A stretch of DNA of 64,000 nucleotides from CAZHON01 sp964534565 (GTDB taxonomy: Bacteria; Patescibacteriota; Gracilibacteria; Peribacterales; Peribacteraceae): positions 124,001-188,000 of the forward strand of contig CAZHON010000001.1 of NCBI GenBank assembly GCA_964534565.1, given 5' to 3'. How positions within the stretch are numbered: the stretch's first letter is position 1; each line of letters starts with the position of its first letter. The notes under the pieces are model-generated. The model saw only the letters and a program-made list of their open reading frames with translations, had not been told where the DNA came from and made no database searches. Shown in pieces: positions 40,091 through 48,599 of the stretch. A program made the position numbers and the translations under genes.

Positions 40091-42178
40091 TCACTGACAT
40101 GCGACGCTGCCCGACGGAACCGATTGCGCTTTCTCGAGAAACGCGTGCCAAATAGGCGCCGCAACGGTGAGTCCGTCTGCGGTGACCGTGAGGGATGTTC
40201 CATCCGCATTTCCCACCCACACACCGACCACCAGATTGTCCGTGTACCCAAGCGTCCACACGTTTCCCACCCCGTAGTCGATGCACTTTCCGCCGAGCGT
40301 GCGTTGCAGGCAGAGGTTACTTGTTCCGGTTTTGGCCGCATTGTTCAGGTCACCGACTGTCAGCATATCGCGCCAATACCCGTCGGGACGCGCGTCGCTG
40401 TCCCGCAGAATGTCATCGACTTCCATTGCCGCGGCAGGGTCGATCGCTTGGACGGGCACCGTTGGAGAAGAGAGTGTGACCGGCGTGCCCGAGCGGTCGG
40501 TGATGCGACAAATCGCTTTGGGAGGAAGGGCAACGCCTTGGCTGCCTATCGTTGCGAATGCATCAGTCAGTTCCAAGAGCGGAATTTCCGCGCTGCCGAT
40601 TGCAAGTGGCCAGCCGTATTGGAAGGACGAATTCTTTTGCAGTGCTTGCTGCTTTGTTATGAGCGGAGTCGGTGCGCCCGCCCGCGCGATGAAGTGCAAC
40701 AGTCCGTCTTCGTCATCCAAATCGAGGAATGTGCGGATTGCGGGAATGTTTCGAGATTGCGCGAGTGCGTTGCGAATGGTCATGCGTCCGCGGAATCCTC
40801 CTTCATAATTTTTCGGCTGATCATTCCCAATCGTCAGCGGAGAATCGTAGACGTACGAATCGGGGGTGAGTCCGTGCTCGAAGGCAAATGCGTACAGCAG
40901 CGGCTTGAAGCTGGAGCCCGGCTGTCTCGGTTCCTGCGCCATATCGATGGCGCTCGTTTGGGCGTTGGAGTCGTTTGCGCTGTTGCCGACGTAGGCGAGA
41001 ATTTGTCGGGTGTTGCGATCGAGCGCAACGAGCGCGACATCTTTTGCCTGCTGCTCTTCCATCAGCGGTGCGTATTCCCGAACCGTCTCCTCGGCAATGC
41101 GCTGCAGTGCGGGGTCCAGAGTCGTTTGCACCGTCAGCCCTGCCGTTCGCCACAAATCGGGATGTGTGACCTGGGAGAGGAGAGATTCCACCGAGCTGCG
41201 CATCCATAGAGAGAAGTGAGGAGCCGTGAGAGAGCGTGGCTGAATGTTGAAGTGGATCGTCTCGAGCGCCTTGTGTGCTTGGGCGCTTGCGGTTTCAGAA
41301 ATCATGCCTGCATCGAGCATCGCCACGAGCACATTGTCCGCACGCCCCGGAACATATGCCGGACCCTGAGGAGTTGCGATGGTGCGGCCGAGGAGCCCGA
41401 TGCGCACTGCAGATTTCGGAATATTTTTGGGAGACAGGGTTCCCTTTCGCACCTGCTGCACAATGTCGTGATCGACCGTCGTGCGTTCGCGTGTTCCTCC
41501 CGGCGCAAACGATGTCGGTTGTTGGGGCAACGCCGCAATGACCGCGATTTGCGGGAGTGTGAGCTGCGATGCCGACACCCCGAAGAACGTTTGGGCGGCC
41601 TGCTCGGCGCCGTAGACGGGTCCTCCGAACCCGATGCGATTGATGTAGAGCGTCAAAATCTCTTCTTTGCTCAACGTATGTTCCATGCGGCAGGCAAGCC
41701 ATGCCTCCTGAATTTTGCGTGTGAGTGTTTTGTCCGCTGTGAGGTACAGGTTGCGCACCACTTGCTGTGTGATGGTGGACCCGCCCTGCACGGTGTCGGA
41801 CGTTTGATTGTGAATGTAGGCGCGGATGATTGCGCGAACATCGATGCAGCTTGTGCGCGTAAAGAACCGTTTGTCTTCGATGGCCACAATCGCATCGCGC
41901 AGCTGCAGCGGAATTTCTCCGACAGGCAGCGAGGAGCGGTTCTCATCATTGTAAAATCGGTAGAGCAGTCCTCCTCGGCGATCGAGCACCTGAATATTTT
42001 GTTGCAGCAACAATTGCCCGCGATCGAGCGGAGGCGCATTCCATGCGATTTCCATCACCATCACCAAAATCCAAGCTCCTGCACCGGTCAGCAAGGCAAG
42101 GACTGCCAACACGGCATGCCAACGAAGGGGGAGTGGTGCGTACACGGTGCTCAAAGTACGCAAGTATACCCAATTCAT
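40091..42178 (-). CDS. class A penicillin-binding protein (transglycosylase/transpeptidase)
   Basis: A 695-residue bifunctional murein synthase. One membrane helix (HAVLAVLALLTGAGAWILVMV) precedes the GT51 domain with catalytic Glu101 in AIEDKRFF and GGSTITQQVVRNLYL. The transpeptidase domain has SxxK at 422-425 (PGSSFKP), SRN and KTGT (AKTGTSN). The length and the GT51 sequence resemble PBP1C/PBP2d-like forms without extra C-terminal domains. The presence of this enzyme shows the cell builds peptidoglycan. Confidence 0.93.
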   Translation of the reverse strand: MNWVYLRTLSTVYAPLPLRWHAVLAVLALLTGAGAWILVMVMEIAWNAPPLDRGQLLLQQNIQVLDRRGGLLYRFYNDENRSSLPVGEIPLQLRDAIVAIEDKRFFTRTSCIDVRAIIRAYIHNQTSDTVQGGSTITQQVVRNLYLTADKTLTRKIQEAWLACRMEHTLSKEEILTLYINRIGFGGPVYGAEQAAQTFFGVSASQLTLPQIAVIAALPQQPTSFAPGGTRERTTVDHDIVQQVRKGTLSPKNIPKSAVRIGLLGRTIATPQGPAYVPGRADNVLVAMLDAGMISETASAQAHKALETIHFNIQPRSLTAPHFSLWMRSSVESLLSQVTHPDLWRTAGLTVQTTLDPALQRIAEETVREYAPLMEEQQAKDVALVALDRNTRQILAYVGNSANDSNAQTSAIDMAQEPRQPGSSFKPLLYAFAFEHGLTPDSYVYDSPLTIGNDQPKNYEGGFRGRMTIRNALAQSRNIPAIRTFLDLDDEDGLLHFIARAGAPTPLITKQQALQKNSSFQYGWPLAIGSAEIPLLELTDAFATIGSQGVALPPKAICRITDRSGTPVTLSSPTVPVQAIDPAAAMEVDDILRDSDARPDGYWRDMLTVGDLNNAAKTGTSNLCLQRTLGGKCIDYGVGNVWTLGYTDNLVVGVWVGNADGTSLTVTADGLTVAAPIWHAFLEKAQSVPSGSVACQ

Positions 42179-42250
42179 TCCGATGCAACGAATGTCGATT
42201 AAAAGGCTTCATCTTGGGATGAAGACCTGGCTCGTTCCTGGAAAAAGCGC

Positions 42251-42256
42251 TACACT
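42251..42256 (+). promoter_or_regulatory. -10 box for leaderless ppa mRNA
   Basis: TACACT 8 bases before the ppa ATG; the intervening bases ACCCCTCC contain no Shine-Dalgarno. Confidence 0.4.
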
Positions 42257-42264
42257 ACCCCTCC

Positions 42265-42786
42265 ATGGATCTCAAAAAACTCTCCATCGGCACTCCTCCG
42301 GACGATGTGAATGTCGTGGTGGAAATTCCACAAGGTTCCGCCGTGAAGTACGAAATGGATAAGGAGTCCGGCGCGGTTCGCGTGGATCGATTCTTGCACA
42401 CGTCGATGGTGTACCCGTTCAACTACGGTTTTTTACCGCACACGCTTGCGGAAGACGGCGACCCGATCGATGTGCTCCTCATTGCAGCAACTCCCGTGGT
42501 CCCCGGTTGCGTTGTTCCTTCACGCATCATCGGAATGCTCAAAATGGAAGATGAATCCGGTGAAGATACGAAATTGATCGCAGTGCCTGCAAAGAAGGTC
42601 GACCCTTTGAACGCCAAAATCGACGATGTGTCCGATCTTGATGAGCTGACTCAGAAGCAGATTTCTCACTTCTTCGAACACTACAAAGCGCTCGAACCGG
42701 GCAAGTGGGTTCGCATCGACAAAATCTATGGCAAGAAAGAAGCCATGGATGCAATCATGAAAGCAATGGAGAAGCTTGACCGTTAG
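42265..42786 (+). CDS. ppa: inorganic pyrophosphatase
   Basis: A 173-residue family I soluble pyrophosphatase hydrolysing PPi from biosynthesis. Seen: VVVEIPQGSAVKYEMDKESG (substrate Lys/Glu), RFLHTSMVYPFNYGFLPHT, EDGDPIDVLLIA with the metal-binding Asp triad, and a C-terminal FFEHYKALEPGKWVRI. Normal length for bacteria. Confidence 0.96.
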   Translation: MDLKKLSIGTPPDDVNVVVEIPQGSAVKYEMDKESGAVRVDRFLHTSMVYPFNYGFLPHTLAEDGDPIDVLLIAATPVVPGCVVPSRIIGMLKMEDESGEDTKLIAVPAKKVDPLNAKIDDVSDLDELTQKQISHFFEHYKALEPGKWVRIDKIYGKKEAMDAIMKAMEKLDR

Positions 42787-44534
42787 AGTTTCTTTTTAAG
42801 CCACTCCCACAATCCCCCTGAATCACGCTGATCCTGACGAGGTTTTTCTGCATTGCCTGCTTCCGGGGAGCGGGGTGGGGGCGGGACGTTGAAGTGTTCG
42901 CTTTCTCTGCTTCGCTCGCTGTGAACATCGCCACTTCCGTGCATCTCATCGCGTTCACCTGCGTTGCTGTGAGGGAAGCAAATACGAACTAGCGGAGGAC
43001 GAACCAGTTCAGGACGATTGCAGCGCATGTTGGCAAGTTCGCACCGAACCATTTGTCCAACGTTTGTACACTCTCCCTGATCTTCACAATGCCAATCTGA
43101 CGGAATGCAATCGCGAGCGGATGAGTTTTCGGAACTGCGTAACGAGGACGAGAGGGATGACGAGAACGATGAGCTTGTCCATGACGAAATAGAGGAGGAA
43201 CTGCGCATGGAACTTCTTGATGTTGCACTGCTAGTTGTTGCAGTGCTGGAACTGCTCAAAGAGCTTGAAAAGCTACTGATGCTTGAAAGACTGCTCGAGG
43301 ACGGGATGTGTCCTGCTGAAAAGACTGCAGCCGCAGCATCGACTCGTCCGTAACCATAGGATGTATCAAATCCCTTCGTTCCAAGATCTACTGCTGAAGA
43401 TCTTAAAAGCGAAAGCACGGTGACAGGAGCAAGAGTGGGATTTGTTTGCAGCATCAATGCAACGACTCCTGTGACTGCAGGAGTGGCCATGGAGGTGCCG
43501 CTCCACCAACCGTATCCTGCATTCGGACATGTTCCAGCAATAGAGCAGGGCAACGAAGAGAGGATGTTCACTCCTGGAGCGACGATATCCAATGCACTGC
43601 CGAATTGTGACCATGCTGTACGTACATCCGTTCCATCAACTGCGCCGACGGTGATAACTTTCGATGCACAGCCCGGCGTTGCAATTCCTTCTCCAGATTG
43701 CCCCGCATTTCCCGCTGCAACAACAACTGTAACCCCCTGATCCACCGCCCAGTTTACATCCTGAGCCATGGCATCTGTATCGCATGTTCCCAAAAATGAC
43801 CCGCCACCAAGACTGAGATTAATGACGCGAGCTTTCTGTGAGACGGCCCATTCAATACCTGCGCCAATGTCATTTTCCGCACACCATCCTTGGCTGTTAC
43901 AAACTTTTCCAACAATGATCTTTGCACCTGGACTAACGCCAACGACACGATTCACCGTCGATCCGTCTTGAATCCCTTGAATCCCTTGTCCTGCGATAAT
44001 TCCAGAAACGTGCGTGCCATGTCCTACCAAATCTGATCCGCTTTCCGTCGTAAAGTTTGCAATTTGCATGATGACGTTTTGCAATTCAGGGTGTGTTGTA
44101 TCGACGCCTGTATCGAGAACCGCGACAATAACTCCCGTTCCGGTGATACCTGTTTGCTGGAGACCAGATGCAAGAATTTGTGTGTTCGATTTGATATCGG
44201 TAATCCGGAACATACGTTCAGTACGTCCGTTTGGGACAATCGCTCCCGCGGGACAAACGAGGCTCGTATGGCGCTTGGCTTTTTTCTTTACACGACATCC
44301 ATCAGCCATTGCACGACTGAGTGAAAAAGAATTCAGTGCATTACTTTCATCGATGATCACACGTTTTTCTCCTTTATTACACAAACCTACTTCGTCGCAT
44401 GTAGGGATGCGAATCTTGCTTGTTGATGCGGTTACTTGTGCGGTCACCAATTGGTAAGAGGTAATGCTGCAACACAGCATCGCCACCAGGAGTACGCTCC
44501 TGCGAACGCAGAAGGGTTTTGGAGAATGAGTCAT
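42783..44534 (-). CDS. secreted subtilisin-like serine protease (S8) with Ser-rich linker
   Basis: 583 residues. A signal peptide (about 12-33) and a pro-region precede the S8 catalytic domain: Asp141 in AVLDTGVD, His172 in GHGTHVSG, and Ser348 in GTSMATPA. A Ser/Thr-rich linker (about 410-470) follows, then a Cys-rich C-terminal segment (CIPSDWHCEDQGECTN...CELANMRC) and a Pro/Asp/Glu-rich tail ending WLKKKL. The linker suggests a spacer holding the protease off the surface. Only four bases overlap ppa at the convergent 3' ends. Confidence 0.92.
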   Translation of the reverse strand: MTHSPKPFCVRRSVLLVAMLCCSITSYQLVTAQVTASTSKIRIPTCDEVGLCNKGEKRVIIDESNALNSFSLSRAMADGCRVKKKAKRHTSLVCPAGAIVPNGRTERMFRITDIKSNTQILASGLQQTGITGTGVIVAVLDTGVDTTHPELQNVIMQIANFTTESGSDLVGHGTHVSGIIAGQGIQGIQDGSTVNRVVGVSPGAKIIVGKVCNSQGWCAENDIGAGIEWAVSQKARVINLSLGGGSFLGTCDTDAMAQDVNWAVDQGVTVVVAAGNAGQSGEGIATPGCASKVITVGAVDGTDVRTAWSQFGSALDIVAPGVNILSSLPCSIAGTCPNAGYGWWSGTSMATPAVTGVVALMLQTNPTLAPVTVLSLLRSSAVDLGTKGFDTSYGYGRVDAAAAVFSAGHIPSSSSLSSISSFSSSLSSSSTATTSSATSRSSMRSSSSISSWTSSSFSSSLSSSLRSSENSSARDCIPSDWHCEDQGECTNVGQMVRCELANMRCNRPELVRPPLVRICFPHSNAGERDEMHGSGDVHSERSRESEHFNVPPPPRSPEAGNAEKPRQDQRDSGGLWEWLKKKL

Positions 44535-44631
44535 GAAGATGTTTGTGTATTTATTGATATTTTACATCAAAATTATTGTTTTGGCAATTTTTAAAGAAAT
44601 GGCAAGAAATGCCTCTTCCAACACTTTCAAA

Positions 44632-45108
44632 TTACTTCACCGTTGTTCCGGTGGGGAGAACGACGGGGTTTCCCATCGCTTTGAACTGCTGTGGAACGGC
44701 CGGTTCGTCATCGCTTCCTTCGTCCACTGTGCGGTGTTCGACCTGCAAGGCGTTGCCCGTCTTGCGAACGAGGAACTCATCTCCACCACCTGCGAACCAA
44801 CAGAGAGCCGATGTCACAACATCCTTCCCCAACTTTCCCGTCACCTGAGGCGTCTGGGTGGTGCAGGATCCCAAAAATTCTCCGAGCGCGATTTGTTTTT
44901 CCACTCCTCCCGAAAGCTGTACCGTCACGTTGCCGAACGGTTCAGAGTTTTTCCCAGTGCGTGTCGGTGTGAAAACCCAACCGACCGAGACGGCGGAGGA
45001 CACAACCGAGGAAGAGCCCGCGGATGAGGGTGCCGTCGGTGCTTGAGCTGCAGGAGTGCAGGACGCAAGAACGAGGGCGAGAACGAAAGGGAGGGGGGAG
45101 GTGCGCAT
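44632..45108 (-). CDS. lipoprotein of unknown function, 158 aa
   Basis: Signal peptide and lipobox VLASC, followed by an Ala/Ser/Pro linker (TPAAQAPTAPSSAGSSSVVSS). The small globular domain contains two further Cys (GSCTTQT, SALCWFA), possibly a disulfide. It is upstream of the subtilase on the same strand with a 97-base gap. No family recognised. Confidence 0.7.
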   Translation of the reverse strand: MRTSPLPFVLALVLASCTPAAQAPTAPSSAGSSSVVSSAVSVGWVFTPTRTGKNSEPFGNVTVQLSGGVEKQIALGEFLGSCTTQTPQVTGKLGKDVVTSALCWFAGGGDEFLVRKTGNALQVEHRTVDEGSDDEPAVPQQFKAMGNPVVLPTGTTVK

Positions 45109-45190
45109 GAGTCCATGGTGTTGGCCTTATGGCGGATTGTCAATGAAAGAATACGAAGGACGCAGCGTTTCATTGGTGATAGCATTTCCT

Positions 45191-45223
45191 CTTAATGCCT
45201 TCTTAACCCTTTATCCTTATCAT
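45191..45223 (+). promoter_or_regulatory. promoter and 11-bp direct repeat upstream of response regulator
   Basis: TATCAT (45218-45223) lies 7 bases before the ATG. In the -35 region CTTAA occurs at 45191 and again at 45202, an 11-base period typical of tandem sites for OmpR/PhoB-type regulators. This suggests self-regulation by the gene it precedes. Repeat length is short, so the operator is a hypothesis. Confidence 0.45.
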
Positions 45224-45230
45224 ACATCCA

Positions 45231-45893
45231 ATGCATATTCTCCTCATTGAAGACCAAGAAAAGCTGGCAGATAACATTCGACAATTCCTGGAATTGGAAC
45301 AGTACGCCGTGACCGTTGCTCATGATGGGAAAGACGGGTTTGAGAAAGCAATGACCCTGGAAGTCGATTTGGTGATCCTCGACATTAACCTTCCGGGAAT
45401 GGACGGGTACGTCATCTGTTCCATGCTTCGACAGAACAAGAAGAACATGCCGATCCTTATGCTGACCGCTCGTACGAAGCAGCAGGAGATTGTGCACGGT
45501 CTTAATTTGGGAGCTGACGATTATTTGGGAAAGCCGTTCGATTTGGATGAGTTGCTGGCTCGCGTGCGGGCGCTCATGCGTCGCACCACCGCCGAGAAAC
45601 AGGTAAAACTCACGACTGGAGCCATCACGATCGACACGAACACGCGTGAAGTGTGGAAGAGCGAGCGCAAAGTTGCACTCTCGCCGAAAGAATATTCTCT
45701 CTTCGAATTCCTCCTTCGCAACAAAGGCGTGGTGCAGGATCGTCCTCGCATCATTGAGCACGTGTGGGGAGGTCGTGACGAATTGCTCTTCTCACAGACG
45801 GTCGATGTGCACATTGCCTACTTGCGCAGAAAGCTCGGAAAGAGTGTGATTGAGACCGTCCCCGGCAAGGGATATCTCATCCCTAACGATTGA
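45231..45893 (+). CDS. OmpR/PhoB-family response regulator
   Basis: 220 residues. The receiver has the acidic pair ED (7-8), phospho-acceptor Asp51 (VILDINLPG), Thr79 in LTART and Lys101 in LGKPFD. The C-terminal winged helix includes LSPKEYSLFEFLLRNKGVV, SQTVDVHIAYLRRKLG and PGKGYLI. It is followed after 5 bases by its likely cognate kinase. Confidence 0.96.
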   Translation: MHILLIEDQEKLADNIRQFLELEQYAVTVAHDGKDGFEKAMTLEVDLVILDINLPGMDGYVICSMLRQNKKNMPILMLTARTKQQEIVHGLNLGADDYLGKPFDLDELLARVRALMRRTTAEKQVKLTTGAITIDTNTREVWKSERKVALSPKEYSLFEFLLRNKGVVQDRPRIIEHVWGGRDELLFSQTVDVHIAYLRRKLGKSVIETVPGKGYLIPND

Positions 45894-45898
45894 CCCCC

Positions 45899-47080
45899 AT
45901 GATTTTCCGCAGAATCAGCTATCGCATTGCGCTGCAATTCACAGCGTTCGTGTTCGTGTTGCTTTTGACCAACGGAGTGGCTTTCTTGGCAGCCGATTTT
46001 CGCAATGCCCGTGAGCAGGCTCGTTTTCGCTTGGATCGTTTGACCCACAGCGTCGTCACGCAGTTGCAGGAGGGGATGGATGGCATGAGTCCGAATCTTG
46101 AGCCGATTGTGAAAGATCGCATTCGTATTGTTGATGCATCGGGTAAGAGCATTTACAGCGGCATTCTGTACGAGACCGTTCCTTTTTCTTTCGCGAAACC
46201 GTTTTCTGAAATTGTCGTTCAGAATGACGAATATCTGGTACAGACCTCTCCCATCATGCAGGGGTCGCAGTTGATCGGGTACATTCAAGTGGCGGATTTG
46301 AATCGTCAGCAGAGGAATGATTTGCCCTATCGAGCCTTTCTGTACGTGATCGTCAGCCTCGTCATTTCGTTGCTGACGTACGTTGTGGGACTGTTCTTTG
46401 CGCGCAGCAGTCTGCGCCCCGCAGAGCAGATGATGCAGCGCCTGGAGCAGTTCACTCAGGATGCGAGCCACGAATTGCGAACACCGCTTGCGGCACTCAG
46501 CTCATCGCTCGACCTTGCATTAAAAACGAAGAAGTACCAAGAGGGAATCGTCTCTGCGAAGGAAGATTTGCAAGAAGCGTCGGTGCTGCTGGAGCGATTG
46601 CTGGAACTGGCACGATTGGACAAATTCATCATCGATGAAAAATTGGTCGACCTGTCACAGTTGGTGGAGACATCGATTGAAAAACACACGATTCTTGCCG
46701 ATGAACGTCATCTTGTACTGGAGAAATATATCCAACCCGGAGTGATGGTGAAGGCAGATGCGGCGCTCGTGAAACAGATTCTCAGCAACCTGATTTACAA
46801 TGCGATGAAATTCAGCAAGCCTTCCGGCGGAACGATTGTTGTGCGTTTGAAGAAGAATGCTCTCAGCATCGAAGACCAGGGAATCGGCATTCACCCCGAT
46901 GCCTTGCCGCATATCTTCGATCGTTTCTACCAGGTGGAAGAATCACGTTCCGGAGACGGCTTTGGGTTGGGTCTCGCGCTCGTAAAACGAATCGTTGATC
47001 TTCACGGATGGACCATTTCTGTCCAAAGCATGAAAGACAAAGGAACGACATTCACCATCCATTTCACGAAAGCTGCCTAG
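45899..47080 (+). CDS. sensor histidine kinase
   Basis: 393 residues; ATG at 45899, 5 bases after the regulator's stop. Membrane helix (about 11-33), short extracytoplasmic region (34-143, with VDASGKSIYSGI), second helix (about 146-167), linker in place of a clear HAMP, HisKA with His191 in ASHELRTPLAAL, and HATPase_c with NLIYNAMKFSKPSGG, EDQGIGIHPD and GDGFGLGLALVKRIV. It pairs with the upstream OmpR-type regulator. Stimulus unknown. The sensor region is unrelated by eye to the Cache-like sensors at 24-27 kb. Confidence 0.93.
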   Translation: MIFRRISYRIALQFTAFVFVLLLTNGVAFLAADFRNAREQARFRLDRLTHSVVTQLQEGMDGMSPNLEPIVKDRIRIVDASGKSIYSGILYETVPFSFAKPFSEIVVQNDEYLVQTSPIMQGSQLIGYIQVADLNRQQRNDLPYRAFLYVIVSLVISLLTYVVGLFFARSSLRPAEQMMQRLEQFTQDASHELRTPLAALSSSLDLALKTKKYQEGIVSAKEDLQEASVLLERLLELARLDKFIIDEKLVDLSQLVETSIEKHTILADERHLVLEKYIQPGVMVKADAALVKQILSNLIYNAMKFSKPSGGTIVVRLKKNALSIEDQGIGIHPDALPHIFDRFYQVEESRSGDGFGLGLALVKRIVDLHGWTISVQSMKDKGTTFTIHFTKAA

Positions 47081-47118
47081 TCGACGTAAGGAAAGCCAGA
47101 GCGGGGCGTCCTACTGGT

Positions 47119-47754
47119 ATGGAAGAACGCGTGATCAATCCGTGGTATATCGTGATGGCGGTCGTGATGTTTTTGGGAATTTCATTTGTCGTACAGAATA
47201 ATCTGGAAGCACCCCAAACCTTTGTGGAACATTCAAAATGGGGAATGGCACTCTACCTTCTCATTTCGACGTTGCTCGTCATCATTCCGTTTGCAAGTCC
47301 CATGGCGTGGATTCCGGTCGCGTCCATTCTGTGGGGGTGGCCCGTTGCGGGAGTGTTAACCCTCATCGGTTGGGTGACCGCATCGCAGATCGTGTTCGAA
47401 GTCAGTCGTCGATTGGGGCGACAGCTCATCGTGCGCGCAATCTCCACGAAACGATTGCATCAAGCGTCGGCCTTTCTGAAGAAAGGAGGAGTATTCGGAA
47501 TGATCGCAATTCGTATTCTTCTTCCTGCCGATGTGAGCAGCTGCACCCTCGCACTCTTCACGAAGGTCGGTCGTCTGCACTTTTTCATCGTGTCGGTTGC
47601 GTCGTTGGCGGGTCCGGCGTTTCTCTATTCGTACGTGGGAAGTCTCTCTGTCGAGCTCCAAGCGTTCATTATCGGGTGCGTCATATTAGTCGGAGTTCTC
47701 GTATTTTTGTCACGCAAACAAATTTGGCATCTGCAAGCCAACAATGCGTCTTAA
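47119..47754 (+). CDS. TVP38/TMEM64 (VTT-domain) membrane protein
   Basis: 211 residues; ATG at 47119. Five to six hydrophobic helices and the VTT core: FASPMAWIPVASILWGWPVAGVLTLIGWVTASQIVFEVSRRLG, then GMIAIRILLPADVSS. VTT/DedA proteins are lipid scramblases or flippases, some for undecaprenyl phosphate. It lies 38 bases after the kinase and is probably in the same operon. Confidence 0.88.
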   Translation: MEERVINPWYIVMAVVMFLGISFVVQNNLEAPQTFVEHSKWGMALYLLISTLLVIIPFASPMAWIPVASILWGWPVAGVLTLIGWVTASQIVFEVSRRLGRQLIVRAISTKRLHQASAFLKKGGVFGMIAIRILLPADVSSCTLALFTKVGRLHFFIVSVASLAGPAFLYSYVGSLSVELQAFIIGCVILVGVLVFLSRKQIWHLQANNAS

Positions 47755-47776
47755 TCTGCTCTTAAATGGGTGTTCC

Positions 47777-47900
47777 TATACTGCAGACAGTTCCGAAGCA
47801 GGCGCATGCGCCTCCATTCGGAACTGCAAAAATGAATACATATGTTTGTACACGGAGAAGGAAAGGGCATAAGGGGCCGCGTCAAAGCGGCCTCTTTTGT
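47777..47900 (+). ncRNA. candidate small structured RNA with own -10 box and terminator
   Basis: TATACT at 47777-47782 could start a transcript near 47789. A nested inverted repeat follows: outer arms CAGTTCCGAA (47788-47797) and TTCGGAACTG (47817-47826) enclose the self-complementary GGCGCATGCGCC (47801-47812). A spacer of about 45 bases holds a purine-rich GGAGAAGGAAAGGG. The end is a terminator (GGGGCCGC-loop-GCGGCCTC plus T-run, 47873-47898). No convincing reading frame fits. No known RNA family recognised; a -35 is not clear. Confidence 0.4.
47873..47898 (+). terminator. terminator
   Basis: GGGGCCGC, six-base loop, GCGGCCTC, TTTTG. The arms are the same as those of the terminator at 58272, with a different loop. 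Confidence 0.85.
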
Positions 47901-48019
47901 TATGCGAGGTTCTCGTTGGGGAGTACGTAGAACTTTCGAATGAAGAGGATGTAGATATTTCCAATCGTGAAGACGCCGTTCCACAACCAGAGAGACACAT
48001 CACGATGTCCCAGCATCAT
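47900..48019 (-). CDS. possible 39-aa membrane peptide in frame after the cupredoxin gene
   Basis: MMLGHRDVSLWLWNGV followed by FTIGNIYILFIRKFYVLPNENLA gives one hydrophobic helix with a basic end, which looks like real protein. The frame is the same as that of the upstream cupredoxin and is open right back to that gene's TAG stop, with further hydrophobic residues (SCSQSALTLVG). It may be a separate small gene, a remnant, or a read-through extension. No ribosome binding site is evident. Confidence 0.3.
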   Translation of the reverse strand: MMLGHRDVSLWLWNGVFTIGNIYILFIRKFYVLPNENLA

Positions 48020-48061
48020 TCCGACGAGCGTGAGCGCGCTTTGGCTGCAAGACTTTCTTAC

Positions 48062-48490
48062 CTATTCCGTCACCGTTATCGTTGCGTTCATTCCTTTATG
48101 AACGGCGCAGTGGTACGGGAATGTACCGACTTTTGTGAATGTATAGGAGAACTGTTGTCCGGGCTTGAGGACGGAACTTTGAGGTCCTTCATTGTCTGCG
48201 GTGACCGAGTGGGTCACGGAATTGTAGTTGGTCCATGTGACGCGCGTTCCCTTTTTAATCGTGAGAGCACTCGGAGTGAATGCCCTGTCTTTGATTGCGA
48301 TATCTACAAATGCAATCGGAGCAACGGGAGCGGCAGGGCGAACAGCTGTGGATTTTGAAGACAAAGGTGAATTGATGGAGCTCTCCGAAGAAGAGGAAGA
48401 ATCGTTTGAAGGGGCTGCATTCGACTGGCATGCACAGAGGAGGAACGTTCCGAGCGCCAAGGTGCACAGACGTACCGAAGAACGATTCAT
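48062..48490 (-). CDS. cupredoxin (blue copper) lipoprotein
   Basis: 142 residues starting at MNRSSVRLC. Signal peptide with lipobox LLCAC, then a Ser-rich linker (NDSSSSSESSINSPLSSKS). The plastocyanin/azurin-like domain has type I copper ligands visible as His in SVTHSVTAD and Cys-His-Met in YHCAVHKGMNATI. Such proteins carry electrons outside the membrane. It faces the cupredoxin-containing fusion at 59395 in function. Confidence 0.9.
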   Translation of the reverse strand: MNRSSVRLCTLALGTFLLCACQSNAAPSNDSSSSSESSINSPLSSKSTAVRPAAPVAPIAFVDIAIKDRAFTPSALTIKKGTRVTWTNYNSVTHSVTADNEGPQSSVLKPGQQFSYTFTKVGTFPYHCAVHKGMNATITVTE

Positions 48491-48599
48491 GAAGAAGGGG
48501 GAGAGGGACTCCACTCTACACCTTCGATTTGATCAATTAAAAGGGCCGTATGCGGCATTTCAGAATAAAACGTTTTTTAGTCAAAGAAAAACAACACCA

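Noticed and set aside
40124..42202. Long open frames (361 and 328 codons) opposite the PBP gene
   Set aside because: Arg/Cys-rich shadow translations; the PBP has all catalytic motifs.
47832..47948. Small plus-strand frame starting MNTYVCTRRRKG
   Set aside because: It runs through a terminator hairpin and has an unnatural composition.
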